Shown here piece by piece: positions 1-4,381 of a DNA stretch of 5,713 nucleotides. A model generated the notes under the pieces. It did no database searches. It was not told where the DNA came from and worked only from the letters and a program-made list of their open reading frames with translations. The position numbers and the translations under genes are program-made. Positions within the stretch are counted from its first letter, which is position 1. Every line of letters starts with the position of its first letter. Origin of the DNA: Chloroflexota bacterium (GTDB lineage Bacteria > Chloroflexota > Limnocylindria > Limnocylindrales > CSP1-4); NCBI GenBank assembly GCA_021801545.1, contig JAJYXX010000219.1, positions 1 to 5,713 of the forward strand, in the 5' to 3' direction.

Positions 1-406
1 TGATCCCGGTTTCGATCAGGTCGGAGGGGTGGTCGCGGGCAGCCGGATTGATCGCGCCCCCGTTCACGTCGCTCAGGCGCACGGGCGTGATCGGCGGCCC
101 GTCGTCGATCGGGCGACCGCGACCGTCCATCACCCGGCCGAGCATCCGGGTCGAGACACCCAGCCGGAACGGCTCGCCGGTCAGCTCGACACTCGTCGAG
201 TCGAGGCCGAGGCCGCCGGTCCCCTCGTACACCTGGACGACGGCAAGGTCGGCGCGCAGCTCCACGACCTGACCGTGGCGGCGTCGCTCGTCCGCCCCGG
301 CCACGACGATCTCCTCGCCGAGCGCCATCCCGGGCGCGCGGCGGACGACGAGGAGCGGCCCGCTCAGTCGCTCCACGCCCCGTAGGCGGCGGATCGAGAG
401 GCTCAT
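1..406 (-). CDS. atpB: V/A-type ATP synthase subunit B (regulatory, non-catalytic head subunit), 3' end cut off
   Basis: Subunit B alternates with catalytic subunit A in the A3B3 head and forms the non-catalytic nucleotide-site interfaces. The first 135 residues are visible and the frame runs off the left edge; full-length family members have about 460-480 residues. Seen in the sequence: an N-terminal beta-barrel region with VQVYEGTGGLGLDSTSVELTGE split over residues 57-78 (the family pattern is Q-V-[FY]-E-G-T-x-G-L, then S-T-x-V-x-x-T-G-E), then MLGRVMDGRGRPIDDGPP (88-104), then INPAARDHPSDLIETGI (119-135), the strand and turn leading into the nucleotide-binding domain. That domain itself lies outside the window. 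The ATG (406-404) overlaps the atpA stop as ATGA, and GGGGGTGA (418-411) just upstream is one base from GGAGGTGA, which supports this start. By Thermus precedent atpD should follow. Identification is firm; only the missing C-terminal part is unseen. Confidence 0.97.
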   Translation of the reverse strand, partial: MSLSIRRLRGVERLSGPLLVVRRAPGMALGEEIVVAGADERRRHGQVVELRADLAVVQVYEGTGGLGLDSTSVELTGEPFRLGVSTRMLGRVMDGRGRPIDDGPPITPVRLSDVNGGAINPAARDHPSDLIETGI

Positions 407-2280
407 CCAGTCACCCCCGACGCCAGCTCGGTGAGGCGGGCGGCGAGCGCCTCGAGGCGGGCCACGACATCGTCGCCGGACCACTGCTTCGTCCGCCGCA
501 GCTCCCCGAGCACCGGGGCCTCGAGCGCCTGGCCGAGGCTCGACCCCCGCTCGAGTGCCCGGGCGAGCCCCGTCCGGGCAGCCAGGACGGCGCGGAGCAG
601 GGCGAACTGGACGTCAGGCGGCCGGGCCGCGTCGACCGGATCGAACGCATGCTGCTGGAGGAACGTCTCGCGCAGCAGGCGGGCGACCTCGAGGACGACG
701 CGGTCCTCGTCGGGCAGCGCGTCGGCGCCCACGAGCTGGACGATCTCGAGCAGCTGCTTCTCGCGCCCGAGCAGCTCGATCGCCTCGGCCCGCCGCTCCG
801 GCCACGACTCGGCAACGCGCTCCCGGTACCAGGGCGCGAGCGGCTCGACGTAGAGCGAGTACGACTGCGTCCAGCCGACGGCCGGGAAGTGCCGGGCGTG
901 GGCCAGCTCGGCATCGAGCGCCCAGAACGTGCCGGCGAGCCGCAAGCTGGCCTGGGTGACCGGCTCGCTGAAGTCGCCGCCCGGCGGGGAAACGGCACCG
1001 ACGAGCGTGATCGAGCCGTGCCGCGCCGGCGAGCCGAGCGCCTCGACCCGGCCGGCTCGCTCGTAGAACGCGGCCAGGCGGCTGCCGAGATAGGCCGGGA
1101 AGCCCTCTTCGCCCGGCAGCTCCTCGAGGCGACCGCTGATCTCGCGCAGCGCCTCCGCCCAGCGGCTCGTCGAGTCCGCCAGGAGCGCGACCGCGAGGCC
1201 CTGGTCCCGAAAGTACTCGGCGATCGTCACCCCGAGCTGGACCGAAGCCTCCCGGGCCGCGACGGGCATGTTCGAGGTGTTCGCGACGAGCACTGTCCGG
1301 GCGAGGAGCGGCTCGCCGGTCCGCGGGTCGACGAGCTCGGGGAAACTCCCCAGCAGCTCGGCCATCTCGTTGCCCCGCTCGCCGCAGCCGACGTAGACGA
1401 CGACGTCGGCGTCGGACCAGCGGGCGAGGGACTGCTCGACGACCGTCTTGCCGGTGCCGAAACCGCCCGGGATGATCGCCGTCCCGCCCTGCGCGATCGG
1501 GAAGAGCATGTCGAAGACGCGCTGGCCGGTGATCAACGGCCGCTCCACGCCGAGCCGGCGCCGAACGGGGCGCGGCCGGCGGATCGGCCAGTCGTGGGCG
1601 AGCCGGAGCGGGACCTCGCCGCTCGGCGTCACGAGCCGGCCGATCGGCTCGTCGAGCCGGTACGTGCCGCGCTCGAGTGCCACGACCCGGCCGGGACCGA
1701 TGTCGGGGGGGACGAGGATCCGGTGCGTCAGCGGCCCCTCGGCCACGGTGCCCAGGACGTCACCCGGGCCGGCCTCGCTGCCCGGTTCGAGCATGGGCTC
1801 GAACGCCCAGCGCCGCTCGTCGGGCATCGCATCCGTGCCGTGGGCCGGCTCGACATCCGGGATTGCCACTCCACCGGGGCCCGACCCGGCCCCGACCGTC
1901 GCAGGTCCGCGGCCCGGCAGCAGCAGCCAGGTGCCGGCCGCGGCCAGCCGGTCGAGCGGCCGCTGGAGGCCGTCGAACGTGGCCCCGAGCAGGCCTGGTC
2001 CCAGGCGCGCCCGGAGCGGCGCCCCGCTCGGCTCGACCTCGTCACCCACCTCGAGGCCGGCCGTCTCCTCGTAGACCTGGATCGTGGCGATCGGACCGTC
2101 GAGGCCGATGATCTCGCCGAGGAGCCGGTGCGGCCCGACGTGGACGACCTCGCCGACCGTCGCCCCGGCCAGCCCGGACGACCGGACGACCGGGCCGGCG
2201 GCGGCCACGACCGAGCCGGCGGGTGGGCGGCGATCGGTCGCGCCGCCGGCGGCGACCCCACGGGCGACGACGGCACTCAT
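403..2280 (-). CDS. atpA: V/A-type ATP synthase catalytic subunit A
   Basis: This is the catalytic head subunit that hydrolyses or makes ATP, on the cytoplasmic side; 625 residues against about 580 in Thermus. Seen in order: N-terminal barrel with GEIIGLDGPIATIQVYEETA (55-74); the A-specific bulge (non-homologous) domain, about 110-220, ending in WPIRRPRPV (231-239); P-loop GGFGTGKT (272-279, K278); GCGERGNEM (298-306) with the catalytic-type glutamate E301; NTSNMPVAAREAS (334-346); Walker B strand VALLAD (364-369, D369); SPPGGDFSEPVTQ (431-443); and the helical C-terminal domain with LLEIVQLVGADALPDEDRVV (510-529). ATG 2280 is chosen because GGAGG (2294-2290) sits 9 bases upstream and it overlaps the atpF stop as ATGA. 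The frame stays open further upstream, but that stretch is atpF read in another frame. Oddities: about 18 extra N-terminal residues, about 23 extra Gly/Pro-rich residues near 122-150, and Gly instead of the usual Pro in the P-loop. There is no intein, although this gene is a known intein host. Confidence 0.98.
   Translation of the reverse strand: MSAVVARGVAAGGATDRRPPAGSVVAAAGPVVRSSGLAGATVGEVVHVGPHRLLGEIIGLDGPIATIQVYEETAGLEVGDEVEPSGAPLRARLGPGLLGATFDGLQRPLDRLAAAGTWLLLPGRGPATVGAGSGPGGVAIPDVEPAHGTDAMPDERRWAFEPMLEPGSEAGPGDVLGTVAEGPLTHRILVPPDIGPGRVVALERGTYRLDEPIGRLVTPSGEVPLRLAHDWPIRRPRPVRRRLGVERPLITGQRVFDMLFPIAQGGTAIIPGGFGTGKTVVEQSLARWSDADVVVYVGCGERGNEMAELLGSFPELVDPRTGEPLLARTVLVANTSNMPVAAREASVQLGVTIAEYFRDQGLAVALLADSTSRWAEALREISGRLEELPGEEGFPAYLGSRLAAFYERAGRVEALGSPARHGSITLVGAVSPPGGDFSEPVTQASLRLAGTFWALDAELAHARHFPAVGWTQSYSLYVEPLAPWYRERVAESWPERRAEAIELLGREKQLLEIVQLVGADALPDEDRVVLEVARLLRETFLQQHAFDPVDAARPPDVQFALLRAVLAARTGLARALERGSSLGQALEAPVLGELRRTKQWSGDDVVARLEALAARLTELASGVTG
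411..418 (-). promoter_or_regulatory. Ribosome binding site of atpB (GGGGGTGA)
   Basis: GGGGGTGA on the minus strand differs by one base from GGAGGTGA, the extended complement of the 16S rRNA 3' end. Its G-run ends 7 bases before ATG 406. It lies inside the last codons of atpA and supports the ATGA start of atpB. Confidence 0.55.
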
Positions 2281-2615
2281 CGCGTCTCGCCTCCACCGAG
2301 CTCGATCCGGTAGCCGATCGCCCGCTCGAGCATCTCGCCGAGCAGCTGGCGCCGGGTCGTGTAGTCGGTAACGACACCTGCCGGGATCGGTAGCACGATC
2401 GGTCGCGGCAGCCGCTCGAGCGTCGCCCGGAGTCGCTCGTCGAGGCTCGCCCAGAGGTCGGCGGTGACGAGGACGAGCCCGACGTCCCCCTCGCCGATCA
2501 CGCCGCGCAGGGTGGCCACAGCCTCGGCTCCTGGCCGGGCGGCGATCGTCGCCGAGCCGGCGAGCCGGAAGCCGTCGGCGAGGGCCGGGGCGGTGACGAC
2601 GACCAGCCGGGCCAT
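2277..2615 (-). CDS. atpF: V/A-type ATP synthase subunit F (central shaft)
   Basis: Small central-rotor subunit that binds subunit D inside the A3B3 head; in Thermus its C-terminal helix is known to change conformation and modulate activity. The product has 112 residues, normal for the family (about 100-110). Seen: an opening strand LVVVTAP (4-10), the family hallmark GFRLAG (15-20), a central strand VGLVLVT (45-51), and RPIVLPIPAG (71-80), the conserved P-[VI]-[IV]-x-x-I-P stretch of the Rossmann-like domain. A helix containing LLGEMLERAIGY (91-102) closes the protein. ATG 2615 lies 4 bases below the last base of the atpC stop (3 bases between them), with GAGGG (2628-2624) 8 bases upstream. 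The 3' end overlaps atpA as ATGA. Its partner atpD is not in the window. In Enterococcus this subunit is called NtpG, not to be confused with F-type subunit b, which is also named atpF. Confidence 0.95.
   Translation of the reverse strand: MARLVVVTAPALADGFRLAGSATIAARPGAEAVATLRGVIGEGDVGLVLVTADLWASLDERLRATLERLPRPIVLPIPAGVVTDYTTRRQLLGEMLERAIGYRIELGGGETR
2290..2294 (-). promoter_or_regulatory. Ribosome binding site of atpA (GGAGG)
   Basis: GGAGG on the minus strand lies 9 bases before ATG 2280 and inside the last codons of atpF. It decides the atpA start: the reading frame is open upstream to 2622, but only this ATG has a strong site and sits at the ATGA overlap with atpF. The 18-residue N-terminal extension of AtpA is therefore probably translated. 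Confidence 0.8.
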
Positions 2616-2618
2616 CGC

Positions 2619-3506
2619 TCACGCCCTCGCCGGGGTGAGGTAGAGCCCGACGAGGTCGTGGCCCCAGCCGGCGACGACCCGGGCCAGACTCGCCCGGAGG
2701 CGGATCGCCTGGGCCTCGAGCGCGGCCACGTAGCCCGCCACCGGGCCGATCCCGAGCGGGTCCCGTCGCCCGGTCCGGGCGAGCTCGTCGAGGCGGGCGA
2801 GGGTGAGCGTCCGCTCGAGGAGCGCCGCCGCGCCGGGGCCGCCGGCCGCCAGCTCGGCCTCGACCGCCTCCCGGTCGGCCCGAGCGCGGGCGAGGATCGC
2901 CCGCACCGTCCGGGCGTTCGCGTCCCGCCCGACAGCGCGCTCGACCCGCCCGCGCTCGAACGCTGCGACGAGCCGCGCCTCGAGCTTCGGCCGGTCGATC
3001 CCCTGTTCGATCTCGCGGCCGAGCATCGCCGCCTCGCCGGCCGGGATGAGACCGGCGCGACCCACTGCGCGCACGAGCGCGGCGATGGTCGGTGCCCGAA
3101 CCAGCGCCCCGAGCGCCGCCGCATCGAGGAGCGCCCCGCCGACGATCGTCGCCCCGACCACCTCCGCCGCCTCGCCAGCCAGGCGGCGGCGGACGAGAGC
3201 GATGATCCGCTCCCGGTCGAGGGGCAGGACGAGCGCCTCGACGAGACGCTGCGCAGGTGGCGGGTAGAACGTGACGAGGGTGCCAAGCCGGACGCTCCGA
3301 TGACGCTCGATCGAGGCCTCGACGGCGCCCTGCGGCTCGACGACGAGCGGCGCCGTCTCGCGCAGGATCGGCCGCCAGTCCTCGGCTCGCTCGAGGAGGG
3401 CGAGGAAGGCGCCCGCCGAGTCGGCCTCGGCGAGCCGGTGCAGCGCGGCCGGATCGAGGAGTCGACTGCGCAGGGCCGCGACACGGGCGTTCCCGTAGTC
3501 GTACAT
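2619..3506 (-). CDS. atpC: V/A-type ATP synthase subunit C (AC39/d-type rotor connector)
   Basis: Funnel-shaped subunit (family V-type C / AC39, eukaryotic subunit d) that sits on the K ring and holds the foot of the D-F shaft. The product is 295 residues, slightly short against about 320 in Thermus. Seen: N-terminal YDYGNARVAALRSRLLDP (2-19), very typical of bacterial members; an almost wholly helical, Ala/Arg/Leu-rich body with no membrane segment or signal peptide; a near-repeated pattern of helical lobes, as expected from the internal threefold design of the fold; and the C-terminal signature PLGIGPVAGYVAALEAQAIR (250-269), matching the family pattern of a Y-x-x-x-x-E-x-E-like helix followed by LR (270-271). 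The tail after residue 280 (WGHDLVGLYLTPARA) looks divergent and lacks the usual basic ending. ATG 3506 is supported by AAGGAG (3519-3514) 7 bases upstream, and it follows the atpE stop by 12 bases. Confidence 0.95.
   Translation of the reverse strand: MYDYGNARVAALRSRLLDPAALHRLAEADSAGAFLALLERAEDWRPILRETAPLVVEPQGAVEASIERHRSVRLGTLVTFYPPPAQRLVEALVLPLDRERIIALVRRRLAGEAAEVVGATIVGGALLDAAALGALVRAPTIAALVRAVGRAGLIPAGEAAMLGREIEQGIDRPKLEARLVAAFERGRVERAVGRDANARTVRAILARARADREAVEAELAAGGPGAAALLERTLTLARLDELARTGRRDPLGIGPVAGYVAALEAQAIRLRASLARVVAGWGHDLVGLYLTPARA
2624..2628 (-). promoter_or_regulatory. Ribosome binding site of atpF (GAGGG)
   Basis: GAGGG on the minus strand lies 8 bases before ATG 2615 and inside the last codons of atpC. 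It is a moderate match with good spacing and agrees with the N-terminus MARLVVVTAP expected for this family. Confidence 0.6.
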
Positions 3507-3513
3507 CGGCGCG

Positions 3514-3519
3514 CTCCTT
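3514..3519 (-). promoter_or_regulatory. Ribosome binding site of atpC (AAGGAG, touching the atpE stop)
   Basis: AAGGAG on the minus strand lies 7 bases before ATG 3506. Its first A is the last base of the atpE stop codon (TGAAGGAG, 3521-3514), so a ribosome finishing atpE stops directly over the atpC initiation region. This fits coupled translation and fixes the atpC start. Confidence 0.8.
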
Positions 3520-4112
3520 CAGTCCGTCACCCCGAGCCGGCGCGCGACCGGCTCGGCGAGGACGACGCGGGCGCGGGCAAGCCGGGCGAGCAGCGTCGCG
3601 TCGACCTCGAGCCGTCCATCGACCGAGCGGGCAAGGACCCCCGGCGCCAGGGCAGACTCGGGCGTGTTCTCGAGCCGGCAGCCGAGGCGCTCGACAATCG
3701 GGCGGGCAGTGGTCACGTCGACTGGCCGCACCCGGAGCACAGCGCCGGGGCCGGCGAGCTCGACCGCCTCCTCGGTCAGGTGCTCCAGGGCCCGCCGCCA
3801 GCGCTCCGCGGCGGGGTCCGACGCGATTGCGTTCAGCCGCTCCTCGGCGGCCCGGAAGACCGCCTCGACGAGGCCGGCCGTCTCCTCTGCCCGGGACTCG
3901 AGGAGTCGGAGGCGAGCCGCGTTCACGAGCCGCATCGCCTCGGCCCGGTAGCCAGGCTCAGCCCGTTCGCACGCCTGGCGGACACGGGCCTCGGCGGCCG
4001 CCTCCGCCTCGTCGATCAGCGCCCGCGCGCGCTCGCGGGCGGCGACGACGATCCGTCCGGCCTCCTCGGCCGCCTCGGTCTCGATCACCCGGACGATCGT
4101 CTCGACGCTCAT
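3519..4112 (-). CDS. atpE: V/A-type ATP synthase subunit E (peripheral stalk)
   Basis: Subunit E pairs with G/H to form the peripheral stator stalk, which keeps the A3B3 head from rotating. The product has 197 residues, in the usual range of about 185-200. Seen: residues 1-115 are a long amphipathic helix rich in Ala, Glu and Arg (for example EAAEEAGRIVVAARERARAL, 13-32), as expected for the right-handed coiled coil with G/H. After that comes a globular C-terminal domain with alternating strands: AVLRVRPVDV (124-133), then APGVLARSVDGRLEVDATLL (156-175), which fits the family pattern G-x-x-x-x-S-x-D-G-R-[IL]-x-V-[DN]-x-T-L; the end is VARRLGV (189-195). ATG 4112 has GAGGG (4124-4120) 7 bases upstream. 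It is the only gene here preceded by a true gap (55 bases after atpK). The G/H partner would by Thermus precedent lie upstream of atpI, outside the window. Confidence 0.95.
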   Translation of the reverse strand: MSVETIVRVIETEAAEEAGRIVVAARERARALIDEAEAAAEARVRQACERAEPGYRAEAMRLVNAARLRLLESRAEETAGLVEAVFRAAEERLNAIASDPAAERWRRALEHLTEEAVELAGPGAVLRVRPVDVTTARPIVERLGCRLENTPESALAPGVLARSVDGRLEVDATLLARLARARVVLAEPVARRLGVTD

Positions 4113-4167
4113 CGGCTCACCCTCGTCACCCGCCCGGCCGGGGAATCTGCTGGATCGGAGGTCGCGG
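4113..4167. other. Only intergenic gap (atpK-atpE), with a 10-base palindrome
   Basis: This 55-base stretch separates atpK from atpE and is the only spacer longer than 12 bases in the window. It contains the perfect palindrome CCCGGCCGGG (4133-4142) and the atpE ribosome binding site. On the transcribed strand a short stem CCCG/CGGG with a six-base loop could form, but no T-run follows, so I do not call it a terminator. It could mark an mRNA processing or stabilising element after the ring-subunit gene, but nothing seen here proves that. Confidence 0.4.
4120..4124 (-). promoter_or_regulatory. Ribosome binding site of atpE (GAGGG)
   Basis: GAGGG on the minus strand, followed by TGAG, lies 7 bases before ATG 4112. 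It is a moderate Shine-Dalgarno match and the only one in this cluster that sits in a non-coding gap and not inside the preceding gene. Confidence 0.6.
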
Positions 4168-4380
4168 TCACAGGAGGATGATCAGCGCGGCGATGACGAA
4201 GCCCAGGATCACCATCGTCTCGGGCAGGGCGACGAGGATGAGGATCGTCCCGGTCACCTCGGGCTTCTCGACCACCGCTCCGGCGCCGGCCGACCCGATC
4301 CGCGACTGCGCCCAGGCAGTCCCGAGCGCGCCGAGCCCGACCGCCAGCGCGGCGGCCAGGAATCGGAGTCCCTCGTCCAT
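4168..4380 (-). CDS. atpK: V/A-type ATP synthase subunit K/c (rotor-ring proteolipid, single hairpin)
   Basis: Membrane rotor subunit; copies assemble into the c ring that carries H+ or Na+ past subunit I. It has 70 residues and two membrane helices: helix 1 about 5-27 with the Gly-rich face VGLGALGTAWAQ (14-25), a polar loop EKPE (38-41), and helix 2 about 44-70 containing LPETMVILGFVIAALI (52-67). The ion-carrying carboxylate is E54. From Q25 to P40 is 15 residues and from P40 to E54 is 14, the same spacing as in the ion-binding second hairpin of Enterococcus NtpK as I recall it. Q25 and T55 match Na+-ligand positions, but the Thermus subunit, taken to be H+-coupled, has them too, so ion choice is open. 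No leader peptide precedes helix 1. ATG 4380 is fixed by AGGAGG (4394-4389) 8 bases upstream; atpI stops one base before it. Confidence 0.95.
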   Translation of the reverse strand: MDEGLRFLAAALAVGLGALGTAWAQSRIGSAGAGAVVEKPEVTGTILILVALPETMVILGFVIAALIILL

Positions 4381-4381
4381 C

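Noticed and set aside
403..2280. Possible intein in the catalytic subunit gene, a classical intein site.
   Set aside because: The P-loop and the N-T-S-N-M-P-V region are continuous and the length is explained by a short insertion; there are no splicing blocks.
649..2313. A 554-codon open frame on the plus strand, antisense to atpA.
   Set aside because: It is a shadow of atpA: GC-rich codons with G/C third positions leave few stops on the opposite strand. The protein is Arg/Ala/Asp-rich with no recognisable motif and overlaps a fully conserved gene.
2281..2622. Upstream in-frame extension of atpA, which would give a 739-residue protein.
   Set aside because: This stretch is the atpF gene in another frame; atpF shows clear family motifs, and atpA has a strong ribosome binding site at ATG 2280.
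4133..4142. Palindrome CCCGGCCGGG as a rho-independent terminator.
   Set aside because: It has no proper loop in the perfect form, no following T-run, and lies between two genes of one complex.
2658..4181. A 507-codon open frame on the plus strand, antisense to atpC and atpE.
   Set aside because: Same cause as above. It crosses gene boundaries on the other strand, has low-complexity Arg/Glu/Gly content and no family signature.
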